The position numbers and the translations under genes were made by a program. The notes below the pieces were generated by a model. The model ran no database searches and had not been told where the DNA came from. It saw nothing but the letters and a program-made list of their open reading frames with translations. A stretch of DNA of 33,294 nt from an uncultured Hymenobacter sp. (GTDB taxonomy: Bacteria; Bacteroidota; Bacteroidia; Cytophagales; Hymenobacteraceae): assembly GCA_913778455.1 (NCBI GenBank), contig CAJYVK010000231.1, forward strand, positions 1-33,294, read 5' to 3'. Position 1 is the first letter of the stretch. Every line of letters begins with the position of its first letter. Below are positions 22,896-30,506 of this stretch, in pieces.

Positions 22896-23401
22896 CCGCC
22901 GCGCCCGCCCCCACCGAGGCCCGCATCTGGCAGCTGCTGGAGGATGTGACCGACCCCGAGGTGCCGGTGCTCAGCATCCTCGACCTGGGCATCGTGCGCC
23001 AGGTGTCGATTGAGGGCGAGCACATTACGGTGACCATTACGCCCACGTACTCGGGCTGCCCGGCCATGAACGCTATCGCCACCGACATCCGGCTGCGGCT
23101 GCTGGCCGAGGGCTATTCCCAGCTCACCATCCACAACCAGCTCAGCCCGGCCTGGACCACCGACTGGATGACCCCGGCCGGCCGCGCCAAGCTCGAAGCC
23201 TACGGCATCGCCCCGCCCGTCGATGGCACGGCAACCGGGCACGTCCTCAACCTCTTCGGCCAGGATACGGCCGTGCGCTGCCCCCTCTGCAAGTCGGCAC
23301 ACACGCACCTAGTCAGCCAGTTCGGCTCCACCGCATGTAAAGCGCTCTATCAGTGCGACGACTGCCGCGAGCCCTTCGACTACTTCAAATGCCACGCCTA
23401 A
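22889..23401 (+). CDS. paaD: PaaD, maturation factor of the phenylacetyl-CoA epoxidase
   Basis: A 170-residue protein (PaaJ in some naming schemes) with an N-terminal MIP18/DUF59 domain, TDPEVPVLSILDLGIVRQVS (21-40) and TPTYSGCPAM with Cys57, and a C-terminal zinc-ribbon-like part with Cys131, Cys134, Cys150, Cys156, Cys159 and Cys168. It is thought to help build the iron centre of PaaA or the cluster of PaaE. The start is a GTG at 22889 overlapping the end of paaC by seven bases; no ATG is available before the conserved domain. A small perfect palindrome follows nine bases after the stop. Confidence 0.93.
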   Translation: MVTAAPAPTEARIWQLLEDVTDPEVPVLSILDLGIVRQVSIEGEHITVTITPTYSGCPAMNAIATDIRLRLLAEGYSQLTIHNQLSPAWTTDWMTPAGRAKLEAYGIAPPVDGTATGHVLNLFGQDTAVRCPLCKSAHTHLVSQFGSTACKALYQCDDCREPFDYFKCHA

Positions 23402-23409
23402 TTCAGCCT

Positions 23410-23435
23410 GTAGCGTAAGCTTTAGCTTACGCTAC
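23410..23435. repeat. Short palindrome of family E, possible terminator
   Basis: GTAGCGTAAGCT and AGCTTACGCTAC form a perfect 12-base stem with a two-base centre, followed by ATTTT. The core TAAGCTTTAGCTT is shared with the element at 1679-1765. It lies between paaD and paaG and might attenuate transcription, but the T-run is short. Confidence 0.85.
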
Positions 23436-23448
23436 ATTTTCCCACATC

Positions 23449-24231
23449 ATGTCCGACACCTCCCTGCTCTTCACCCTTGCCGATGGCGTAGCCACCCTCA
23501 CGCTCAACCGGCCCGACGTTTTCAACAGCATCAACAAGCCCCTGGCCCTGGCCCTGCAACAGCGCCTGCGCGAGTGCCAGGCCGATGCCAGCGTACGCGC
23601 CGTGGTGCTCACCGGCACCGGCCGCGCCTTCTGCGCCGGCCAGGACCTGGCCGAGATAACCGGCCCGGCGGCCCCCGACGTGTCGGAAATTGTGGAGAAG
23701 CACTACAACCCGCTCATCCTGCTGATTCGGGAGCTGGACAAGCCCGTTATCGCGGCCGTGAACGGCGTAGCCGCCGGCGCGGGGGCCAACATCGCGCTGG
23801 CCTGCGACATCGTCGTCGCCCGGGAGTCGGCGTCCTTCATCCAAGCTTTCAGTAAGATCGGCCTGGTGCCCGACAGCGGGGGCACCTACTTCCTGCCGCG
23901 CCTTGTGGGAATGCAGCGGGCCAGCGCCCTCATGCTTACCGGCGACAAGGTGAGCGCCGCCGAAGCCATGCAGATGGGCATGATTTACAAGGCTTTCGCC
24001 GATGAAAGCTTCGATCAGGAAGTAGCCAAGCTGGCCCACAAAATGGCTAATCTGCCCACCAAGGGCCTGGCCTACACCAAGCAGCTGCTCAACGATACCT
24101 ACGCTCACGACCTCACCCAGCAGCTCCGCGCCGAGGGCGACTACCAGCTCCGCGCCGGCCAAACTGCCGACTACCGCGAGGGCGTCACCGCCTTCCTCGA
24201 AAAGCGCCAACCCACTTTCACAGGGCGGTGA
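23449..24231 (+). CDS. paaG: 1,2-epoxyphenylacetyl-CoA isomerase PaaG
   Basis: A 260-residue crotonase-fold enzyme that converts the ring epoxide to oxepin-CoA and also shifts double bonds later in the pathway. The oxyanion-hole segments are FCAGQDL (61-67) and NGVAAGAGANIAL (105-117). FSKIGLVPDSGGTYFLPRLV (134-153) is typical of PaaG, with Asp142 as the probable catalytic residue. The two Glu residues of true enoyl-CoA hydratases are absent, which separates it from PaaF. Its stop codon lies inside the start of the family F repeat that separates it from paaH. Confidence 0.93.
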   Translation: MSDTSLLFTLADGVATLTLNRPDVFNSINKPLALALQQRLRECQADASVRAVVLTGTGRAFCAGQDLAEITGPAAPDVSEIVEKHYNPLILLIRELDKPVIAAVNGVAAGAGANIALACDIVVARESASFIQAFSKIGLVPDSGGTYFLPRLVGMQRASALMLTGDKVSAAEAMQMGMIYKAFADESFDQEVAKLAHKMANLPTKGLAYTKQLLNDTYAHDLTQQLRAEGDYQLRAGQTADYREGVTAFLEKRQPTFTGR

Positions 24232-24337
24232 GATAGTGAGATGGTGAACTAGTGAGTTGGTGGGTAGTAGCGCGTCCGCAAACTCACTAGCTCACCATTT
24301 CACCACTCACCATTTCACCATCTCACCATCTCACCTA
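24229..24337. repeat. Inverted repeat family F with tandem units, overlapping the paaG stop
   Basis: The best arms, 24236-24258 and 24281-24303 (23 bases), pair with two mismatches. The outer parts are tandem units GTGAGATGGTGA on the left and their complements (TCACCATCTCACC) on the right. The paaG stop TGA (24229-24231) is part of the left repeat. The paaH ATG at 24338 follows the last unit at once. Confidence 0.88.
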
Positions 24338-25498
24338 ATGACCATCGGTATCATCGGCAGCGGCGCAATGGGCGCGGGCATCGCGCAAGTGGTGGCTGCT
24401 GCCGGCCACGAAGTACACCTGCTCGACCAAAGCGCGGCGGCCCTCGATAAGGCCCGGGCCAGCATCGGGGCCAACCTGCGTAAGCTGGCCGAGAAAGGCA
24501 AGCTGACTGCCGAAGCTGCCGAGGCGGCCATTGCCCGGCTGCACCCCACCACCGCGATGCCGGACTTTGCCGACTGCGGCCTGGTCATCGAGGCCATCGT
24601 GGAGGATTTAGCGGTAAAGCAACAAGTTTTCAAGCAGGTAGAAAGCCTCGTGCCGGCTGACTGCATCTTGGCTAGCAATACTTCTTCGCTCGCCATTACG
24701 GCCATCGCGGCGGCTTGCCAGCGGCCCGAGCGGTTTATCGGCATCCATTTTTTCAACCCGGCCCCGCTCATGCAGCTGGTGGAGGTTATTCCGGCCGTGC
24801 AAACCCGCACCGGGCTGGCCGAGGAAATCCGGGCGCTGGTGGCGAGTTGGGGCAAGCGCCCGGTGCTGGCCCAGGACACGCCCGGCTTCATCGTCAACCG
24901 CGTGGCGCGGCCGTTTTACGGCGAGGCCATTCGGATTTTGGAGGAAGGTATCGCCGACATCGCCACCATCGACTGGGCGCTGACCGAGCTTGGCGGCTTT
25001 CGCATGGGGCCGTTTGCGCTGATGGATTTTATCGGGCACGACGTCAATTACCGGGTAACCGAATCGGTGTTCAACGCCTTTTTTTACGACCCGCGCTACC
25101 GGCCCTCGTTTACCCAGCGGCGGCTGTTTGAGGCGGGCTACTACGGCCGCAAGGCCGGGCGCGGCTTCTACGACTACGCCCCCGGCGCGACTCAGCCCGA
25201 ACCCAACCGCGACCCGGCGCTGGGCCAGCGCGTCCTGCACCGCGTGCTGGCCATGCTCATCAACGAGGCGGCCGAGGCCCTGCACCTGCGCGTGGCCTCG
25301 GCCACCGACCTAGAGCTCGCCATGACCACCGGCGTCAACTATCCCAAGGGCCTACTGGCCTGGGCTGATGAGCTGGGGCCAGCCACCGTGCTGGCCACCC
25401 TCGACGGCCTCTACCACGACTACCACGAAGACCGCTACCGCGCTAGCGTGCTGCTGCGCCGGCTGGCTACTTCCAATCAGCGCGTTCTATCCGCATGA
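24338..25498 (+). CDS. paaH: 3-hydroxyadipyl-CoA dehydrogenase PaaH
   Basis: A 386-residue NAD-dependent 3-hydroxyacyl-CoA dehydrogenase. In the pathway it oxidises 3-hydroxyadipyl-CoA to 3-oxoadipyl-CoA. The Rossmann motif GSGAMG is at residues 7-12, catalytic His137 lies in GIHFFNP, and the first C-terminal domain (from DTPGFIVNRVARP) is followed by a second, similar one (from VLAMLINEAAEAL). This double tail is usual in PaaH, but the protein is about 90 residues shorter than the E. coli one, mostly by loss of linker. The start follows the family F repeat directly. The last four bases overlap the start of paaI. Confidence 0.92.
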   Translation: MTIGIIGSGAMGAGIAQVVAAAGHEVHLLDQSAAALDKARASIGANLRKLAEKGKLTAEAAEAAIARLHPTTAMPDFADCGLVIEAIVEDLAVKQQVFKQVESLVPADCILASNTSSLAITAIAAACQRPERFIGIHFFNPAPLMQLVEVIPAVQTRTGLAEEIRALVASWGKRPVLAQDTPGFIVNRVARPFYGEAIRILEEGIADIATIDWALTELGGFRMGPFALMDFIGHDVNYRVTESVFNAFFYDPRYRPSFTQRRLFEAGYYGRKAGRGFYDYAPGATQPEPNRDPALGQRVLHRVLAMLINEAAEALHLRVASATDLELAMTTGVNYPKGLLAWADELGPATVLATLDGLYHDYHEDRYRASVLLRRLATSNQRVLSA

Positions 25499-25929
25499 GT
25501 GCTTCCGAAAACTCGTCTCCTCAACCCCACCACGCCGTGCAGGCCTGGCTCGATAAGCGCGACCCGTTCAGCGCGTGGCTGGGGGTGATTATCGAAGAAA
25601 TCCGACCCGGCTACTGCCGCCTGCGCCTGCCCGTACGGCCCGAAATGCTCAATGGCTTCGGGATGCTGCACGGCGGCGTCACGTTTGCGGCGGCTGACAC
25701 GGCGTTTTCCATCGCCTGCAACACCCACGGCCGCCAGAGCGTGGGGCTGTCGGTCACCATCGACTACCTGGAGCCCGGCCAGCCCGGCGACGTTATCACG
25801 GTCGAGGCCACCGAGGAAAGCCTCAAGCACCGCGTGGGTGTGTATCAGGTTGGTATTCACAACCAAAACGGCCTGCGGCTGGCCATCTTCAAAGGCACGG
25901 CCTACCGCACCAGTATTGAGAACTCCTAA
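25495..25929 (+). CDS. paaI: Hydroxyphenylacetyl-CoA thioesterase PaaI
   Basis: A 144-residue hotdog-fold thioesterase. It is thought to release CoA from stalled ring-hydroxylated phenylacetyl-CoA intermediates. The HGG motif LNGFGMLHGGVTFAAADTAF contains Asn53, His59 and Asp68, the residue set expected for the PaaI subfamily (E. coli Asp61). SVGLSVTIDYLEPGQPGDVI follows. The ATG overlaps the paaH stop by four bases (ATGA), so the two genes are translationally coupled. A family A repeat separates it from paaJ. Confidence 0.92.
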   Translation: MSASENSSPQPHHAVQAWLDKRDPFSAWLGVIIEEIRPGYCRLRLPVRPEMLNGFGMLHGGVTFAAADTAFSIACNTHGRQSVGLSVTIDYLEPGQPGDVITVEATEESLKHRVGVYQVGIHNQNGLRLAIFKGTAYRTSIENS

Positions 25930-25931
25930 TT

Positions 25932-26014
25932 TTAGCTGTTAGCCGCTAGTTATTAGCTGTCAGCTTTTTTGCTGCATGGAGGCTAATAGCTAGCAGCTAA
26001 CAGCTAATAGCTAA
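25932..26014. repeat. Inverted repeat family A, copy 3
   Basis: Arms 25932-25964 and 25982-26014 (33 bases) match in about 25 positions as reverse complements around a 17-base loop. The units are AGCTGTTAGC and AGCTATTAGC. Copies with the same unit are at 8095-8195 and 10529-10596. It starts two bases after the paaI stop and ends three bases before the paaJ ATG. Confidence 0.88.
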
Positions 26015-26017
26015 ACC

Positions 26018-27226
26018 ATGAATCAAGCCTATATCATCGACGGCGTGCGCACGCCCATCGCCAATTTTGGCGGCTCGCTGGCCACCGTGCGCCCCGACGA
26101 CCTCGCCGCCCACGTAATCGGCGAGCTGCTGAAGCGCCAGCCCAGCGCCGACCCCGCCGCCGTGGCCGACGTTATTCTGGGCTGCGCCAACCAGGCCGGC
26201 GAAGACAACCGCAACGTAGCCCGCATGGCCGCGCTGCTGGCTGGCCTCCCCTACTCCGTACCCGGCGAAACCATCAACCGGCTTTGCGCCAGCGGCTTGT
26301 CGGCGGGCGTGGCGGCGGCCCGCGCCATTCAGAGCGGCGACGGCGACCTGTTCGTAGCCGGCGGCGTGGAGAGCATGACCCGCGCGCCGTTCGTCATGTC
26401 GAAGCCTTCCAAGGCCTTCGGCACCGATTCGCAGATGGCCGATTCGAGCTTCGGCTGGCGCTTCATTAACCCGAAAATGCAGGCGCTGTACGGCACCGAT
26501 GCGATGGGCGAGACCGCCGAAAACCTCGCCGACCAGTACGGTATCAGCCGCGAAGACCAGGATAAATTTGCCCTGGCCTCGCAGCAGAAAGCCGCCGCCG
26601 CCCAACGCCGCGGCCGGCTAGCCCAGGAAATCGCGCCCGTGCCCATTCCGCAGCGCAAGGGCGAGCCGGTGCTGTTTGCCGAAGACGAGTTTCTCAAGCC
26701 CGCTACCTCGCTCGACGGGCTGGCCCAGCTGCGCCCCGCTTTCCGCAAAGCTGGCGGCACCGTCACCGCTGGCAACGCCTCGGGCCTCAACGACGGGGCC
26801 GCCGCTCTGCTGCTGGCTTCGGAAGCAGGTGTCAAACAGCATAATCTTACGCCCAAGGCTCGCTTCGTGAGCATGGGCGTGGCCGGCGTTGAGCCGCGCC
26901 TCATGGGCATCGGGCCGGTGCCGGCCAGCCAGCTGGCCCTCAAAAAGGCTGGTCTCACGCTCAACGACATCGACCTCATCGAGCTCAACGAAGCCTTTGC
27001 CGCGCAGGCGCTGGCTTGCACCCGCGCCCTCGGACTGGCCGACGACGACCCGCGCCTCAACCCCAACGGCGGGGCCATCGCGCTGGGCCACCCGCTGGGC
27101 ATGAGCGGTGCCCGCCTGCTCAACACCGCTGCCCTGGAGCTGCACGCCCAGCAAAAGCGCTACGCACTGATTACCATGTGCATCGGCGTGGGCCAGGGCT
27201 ACGCGGTAATTATCGAGCGGGTGTAG
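26018..27226 (+). CDS. paaJ: 3-oxoadipyl-CoA/3-oxo-5,6-dehydrosuberyl-CoA thiolase PaaJ
   Basis: A 402-residue thiolase that cleaves 3-oxoacyl-CoA intermediates of the pathway to acetyl-CoA plus a shortened acyl-CoA or succinyl-CoA. Catalytic Cys90 lies in NRLCASG, His358 in IALGHPLGMSG and Cys388 in CIGVGQG; all three are in their standard contexts. The length is typical. By sequence alone it could also be read as a general acetyl-CoA acetyltransferase, but its position between paaI and paaZ supports PaaJ. The stop codon is inside the left arm of the family G repeat. Confidence 0.93.
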   Translation: MNQAYIIDGVRTPIANFGGSLATVRPDDLAAHVIGELLKRQPSADPAAVADVILGCANQAGEDNRNVARMAALLAGLPYSVPGETINRLCASGLSAGVAAARAIQSGDGDLFVAGGVESMTRAPFVMSKPSKAFGTDSQMADSSFGWRFINPKMQALYGTDAMGETAENLADQYGISREDQDKFALASQQKAAAAQRRGRLAQEIAPVPIPQRKGEPVLFAEDEFLKPATSLDGLAQLRPAFRKAGGTVTAGNASGLNDGAAALLLASEAGVKQHNLTPKARFVSMGVAGVEPRLMGIGPVPASQLALKKAGLTLNDIDLIELNEAFAAQALACTRALGLADDDPRLNPNGGAIALGHPLGMSGARLLNTAALELHAQQKRYALITMCIGVGQGYAVIIERV

Positions 27227-27307
27227 CGCGGACGCTACGAGTCCGCGCCTGTACTTATCCACCTATCACTACCATCTACACGCGGACTCGCAGAGTCCGC
27301 GCCACAC
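27221..27307. repeat. Inverted repeat family G, overlapping the paaJ stop
   Basis: Arms 27221-27247 and 27281-27307 (27 bases) pair with three mismatches around a 33-base loop. The right arm contains GCGGACTCGCAGAGTCCGC, itself a hairpin. The paaJ stop TAG (27224-27226) and the codon before it lie within the left arm. Confidence 0.88.
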
Positions 27308-27321
27308 TTCTCCCACCCGTC

Positions 27322-29385
27322 ATGACGCCCACCCTCGAAAACTACACCCTCGGCCGTTGGACGCCCGGTGCGGCCGCCCCGCACGAGCTTCGCGATGCCA
27401 GCACCGGCGAGGTCATCGCCCTGGCCAATACGGAGGGCTTTGACTTTGAGCAGATTCTCGCCTACGGCCGCCGCGTGGGCAACCCGGCCCTGCGCCGGCT
27501 GACCTTTCACGAGCGCGGGCGCATGCTCAAGGCGCTGGCCTTTTATTTGCAGGAGAAAAAGGAGCTTTTCTACGAGTTGAGCTACCGCTCCGGGGCCACC
27601 CGGGCCGATTCGTGGATTGACATCGAGGGCGGCATCGGCAACCTGTTTGCCAATGCCTCGCTGCGGCGCAAGTTTCCCGATAAGCCGTTTTACGTGGAGG
27701 GCGAGCCGGTGGGGCTGAGCAAGGGCGGCACCTTCATGGCCCAGCACTTGCTGGTGCCCCGCGAGGGCGTGGCGGTGCACATCAACGCCTACAACTTCCC
27801 CATCTGGGGCATGCTGGAGAAAATCGCGGTCAACCTGCTGGCCGGGATGCCCGCCGTGGTGAAGCCGGCCGTGCCCAGCGCCTACCTCACCGAAGCCGTG
27901 GTGCGCGAAATCATCGCCAGCGGCATCCTACCCGAGGGTGCCTTGCAGCTCGTAGTTGGCTCGGGCCAGGGCATTCTCGACCATGTGACGTACCAGGATG
28001 TGGTCACCTTTACCGGCTCAGCCGCTACCGGGGCCAGGCTGCGGGCGCACCCGCGCATCATCAGCGAAGCCGTACCCTTCACGCTGGAGGCCGACTCGCT
28101 CAACGCGGCCGTGCTGGGCCCCGACGCCCACCCCGGCACGCCGGAGTTTGACCTCTTCATCAAGGAAGTGCGTAAGGAAATGACGGCCAAGTGCGGGCAG
28201 AAGTGCACGGCTATCCGCCGCGCCATCGTACCCGCCGAGCTGCTCGAAGACGTGCAGATTGCCCTGGGCAAAGCCCTGGCCCAGACCACCATCGGCCACC
28301 CGCTGGCCGAGGGCGTACGCATGGGGGCGCTGGCCGGCCGCGAGCAGGCCGAGCGCCTGCGCCAGCAGGTGCGGCAGCTCGCCCAGCACACGCCCATCGT
28401 GTACGGCGACCTCGAAAACGTCGAAATTCTAGGTAAGGAGCGCGGGGCCGACGCGACCAAGGGCGCGTTTATCTCGCCCATCGTGCTACGCAACGACCGC
28501 CCGTTTGAGCACCTCGCCAGCCACGAGCTGGAAGCCTTCGGCCCGGTGGTCACGCTCATGCCCTACCACGACCTGGGCGAAGCCACCCGGCTGGCCAACC
28601 TCGGCAAGGGCTCGCTGGTGTGCTCGCTGGCCACCAACGACCCGCGTACGGCCCAGGCATTCGTACTCGGCGCCGCCACTCACCACGGCCGCATCCTGGT
28701 GCTGAACGGCGAGATGGCCAAGGAAAGCACCGGCCACGGCTCGCCGCTGCCCATGCTCGTGCACGGCGGCCCCGGCCGGGCCGGCGGCGGGCAGGAAATG
28801 GGCGGCATCCGGGGCGTGGAGCACTTCATGCAGCGCGTGGCCCTGCAAGGCTCGCCGAGCATGCTCACCGCCATCACCGAGGTATATCAGACGGGGGCCA
28901 AGACGGTGGAGTACGACAAGCATCCCTTCCAGCGCTACTTCGAGGAGCTGGAAATCGGCGAAACGTATACCACCCACCGTCACACCGTAACGGAGGCCGA
29001 CATCAGCGCCTTTGCCGCCGTTTCGGGCGATAATTTCTACGCCCACGTCGATGCTACCTCGCTGGAAGGCACGCTGTTCACGGGCCGCGTGGCCCACGGC
29101 TACTACATCCTGAGCAAGGCGGCGGGCATGTTTGTCGATCCGCGCAAAGGCCCGGTGCTGCTCAACTACGGCCTCGACGAGTGCCGCTTCACTAAGCCCG
29201 TGTACCCCGGCACCACCATCGGCGTGACGCTCACGGTGAAGGAGAAAATCGGTCAGGAAAAGCGCGATGAGAACGATGTCGCCAAGGGCATTGTGCGCTG
29301 GCTCGTAACAGTGAAGGACGAAACCAACGAGACCGTTGCCGTCGCGACTATTCTGACGATGGTGAAGAAGAAAAACCAGGCATAG
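27322..29385 (+). CDS. paaZ: Bifunctional oxepin-CoA hydrolase / aldehyde dehydrogenase PaaZ
   Basis: A 687-residue fusion enzyme that opens the oxepin-CoA ring and oxidises the resulting aldehyde to 3-oxo-5,6-dehydrosuberyl-CoA. The N-terminal aldehyde dehydrogenase domain (about 1-525) has Glu256 (FTLEADS) and Cys295 (CGQKCTAIRR), the same numbers as the catalytic residues of E. coli PaaZ (681 residues). The C-terminal MaoC-like hydratase (about 540-687) has Asp570 and His575 in GDNFYAHVD. Without the hydratase the aldehyde would be trapped, so both halves being intact matters. The frame is open upstream into paaJ, but the ATG at 27322 is supported by the family N-terminus. Confidence 0.97.
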   Translation: MTPTLENYTLGRWTPGAAAPHELRDASTGEVIALANTEGFDFEQILAYGRRVGNPALRRLTFHERGRMLKALAFYLQEKKELFYELSYRSGATRADSWIDIEGGIGNLFANASLRRKFPDKPFYVEGEPVGLSKGGTFMAQHLLVPREGVAVHINAYNFPIWGMLEKIAVNLLAGMPAVVKPAVPSAYLTEAVVREIIASGILPEGALQLVVGSGQGILDHVTYQDVVTFTGSAATGARLRAHPRIISEAVPFTLEADSLNAAVLGPDAHPGTPEFDLFIKEVRKEMTAKCGQKCTAIRRAIVPAELLEDVQIALGKALAQTTIGHPLAEGVRMGALAGREQAERLRQQVRQLAQHTPIVYGDLENVEILGKERGADATKGAFISPIVLRNDRPFEHLASHELEAFGPVVTLMPYHDLGEATRLANLGKGSLVCSLATNDPRTAQAFVLGAATHHGRILVLNGEMAKESTGHGSPLPMLVHGGPGRAGGGQEMGGIRGVEHFMQRVALQGSPSMLTAITEVYQTGAKTVEYDKHPFQRYFEELEIGETYTTHRHTVTEADISAFAAVSGDNFYAHVDATSLEGTLFTGRVAHGYYILSKAAGMFVDPRKGPVLLNYGLDECRFTKPVYPGTTIGVTLTVKEKIGQEKRDENDVAKGIVRWLVTVKDETNETVAVATILTMVKKKNQA

Positions 29386-29386
29386 T

Positions 29387-29489
29387 TTTCCCGCAGGGTT
29401 TCGCGGGGTTAGACGCAGAGTTCCGCAAGGTTTCGCTGAGCATAGCCCTGCAGAACCCTGCGCCTAACCCCGCGAAACCCTGCGGGAAA
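29387..29489. repeat. Inverted repeat family H
   Basis: Arms 29387-29423 and 29453-29489 (37 bases) pair with two mismatches; the outer 26 bases pair perfectly. The right arm contains CGAAACCCTGCGGGAAA, of which a near-identical piece opens the window at 1-20. It starts two bases after the paaZ stop and ends ten bases before the next ATG. Confidence 0.92.
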
Positions 29490-29499
29490 TTTACCCACC

Positions 29500-30255
29500 A
29501 TGAGCAACCTCACCGCCGGCCACGTCACCGCCGCTACCGATGCCGCCGGCATCACCACCATCACGTTTTTTCACCCGGCCCACAACTCACTCCCCGGGAC
29601 CATTCTGGCGCAGCTAGCCCAGACCATTACCGAAAAAGGCCGGGACGCCGCCACGAAAGTCATCATCCTGCAAAGCGAGGGCGAGCGCACGTTCTGCGCC
29701 GGGGCCAGCTTCGACGAGCTACGCGCCGTGGCCGACGCGGCGCAGGGCTTAGCCTTTTTCTCGGGCTTCGCGCACGTTATCAACGCCTGCCGCACCTGCC
29801 CCAAGCTCCTTATCGGGCGGGTGCAGGGCAAGGCCGTGGGCGGCGGCGTGGGGCTGGCCGCCGCTACCGACTACTGCCTGGCTACCACCCACGCCGCCGT
29901 CAAGCTGAGCGAGCTGGCCGTGGGCATCGGTCCCTTCGTGGTCGGCCCGGCCGTGGAGCGCAAAATAGGTACCTCCGCCTTTGGCCAGCTGGCCATCGAT
30001 GCCACCCAGTTTCGCCCGGCCGAGTGGGCGGCCCGCCACGGCCTCTACGCCGAGGTCCTGCCCGACCTGGCTAGCCTCGACGCGGCCGTGCAAGCGCTGG
30101 CCCAGCGCCTGGCCGCTTCCTCACCCGAGGCCATGCGCGAGCTCAAGCAAGTGCTCTGGGCTGGCACCGACCATTGGGATACGCTGCTCGTGGAGCGTGC
30201 CGCCATCAGTGGCCGGCTGGTGCTCTCGGAGTTTACGCGGGCGGCCATTGGCTAG
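29500..30255 (+). CDS. Divergent crotonase, candidate PaaF (2,3-dehydroadipyl-CoA hydratase)
   Basis: A 251-residue enoyl-CoA hydratase/isomerase family protein, last gene of the paa block. The oxyanion-hole parts are FCAGASFDEL (65-74) and GKAVGGGVGLA (110-120). Compared with classic hydratases, the first catalytic Glu (rat Glu144) is replaced by Gly118, while the second (Glu164) is kept as Glu138 in LSELAVGIG. The usual PGAGGTQRL segment is also missing. The pathway needs a hydratase for 2,3-dehydroadipyl-CoA and this is the only candidate in the block, but a single-acid mechanism is unusual, so an isomerase or other role is possible. The ATG follows the family H repeat. Confidence 0.75.
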   Translation: MSNLTAGHVTAATDAAGITTITFFHPAHNSLPGTILAQLAQTITEKGRDAATKVIILQSEGERTFCAGASFDELRAVADAAQGLAFFSGFAHVINACRTCPKLLIGRVQGKAVGGGVGLAAATDYCLATTHAAVKLSELAVGIGPFVVGPAVERKIGTSAFGQLAIDATQFRPAEWAARHGLYAEVLPDLASLDAAVQALAQRLAASSPEAMRELKQVLWAGTDHWDTLLVERAAISGRLVLSEFTRAAIG

Positions 30256-30324
30256 CTCACTTGTTTATTTACCAAGAGTATAATCGGCTTAAGCTTCCCG
30301 AATCACCCTACGCAATTAATACGT

Positions 30325-30411
30325 CCGTCATGCTGAGCCTGCGAAGCATCTTGTCAGGGCAGAACGAACCGTTGCAACCTGACAAGATGCTTCGCAGGCT
30401 CAGCATGACGG
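30325..30411. repeat. Inverted repeat family C, copy 3
   Basis: Arms 30325-30358 and 30378-30411 (34 bases) are perfect reverse complements around a 19-base loop. The inner arm CCTGACAAGATGCTTCGC is identical to the right arm of the copy at 3284-3406, and CCTGACAAGATGCTTC is shared with the copy at 18273-18381. It lies after the crotonase stop, ahead of a true terminator. Confidence 0.95.
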
Positions 30412-30446
30412 GCGTTTGGTTAACGGACTTTAAACGGACTCAACAA

Positions 30447-30483
30447 AAAAGGCCGGCTTCCCGCAAGGAGAAGCCGGCCTTTT
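30447..30483. terminator. Bidirectional terminator after the paa block
   Basis: AAAAGGCCGGCTTC (30447-30460) and GAAGCCGGCCTTTT (30470-30483) pair perfectly over 14 bases with a nine-base loop. A-run before and T-run after suit termination in both directions, between the convergent crotonase and metalloprotease genes. Confidence 0.9.
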
Positions 30484-30506
30484 CAATGACATTTTATCCT
30501 AGCCTT

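Noticed and set aside
23410..23435. A definite intrinsic terminator splitting paaD from paaG
   Set aside because: The stem is perfect but is followed by only ATTTT, and its core is shared with the element at 1679, so it is better listed as a repeat that might attenuate.
24257..24337. An N-terminal extension of PaaH through the family F repeat
   Set aside because: The encoded His/Thr/Ser-rich residues are translated repeat units; the Rossmann fold begins with the ATG at 24338.
27016..27321. An upstream extension of PaaZ overlapping the end of paaJ
   Set aside because: It would read paaJ in another frame and cross the family G repeat; the family N-terminus begins at 27322.
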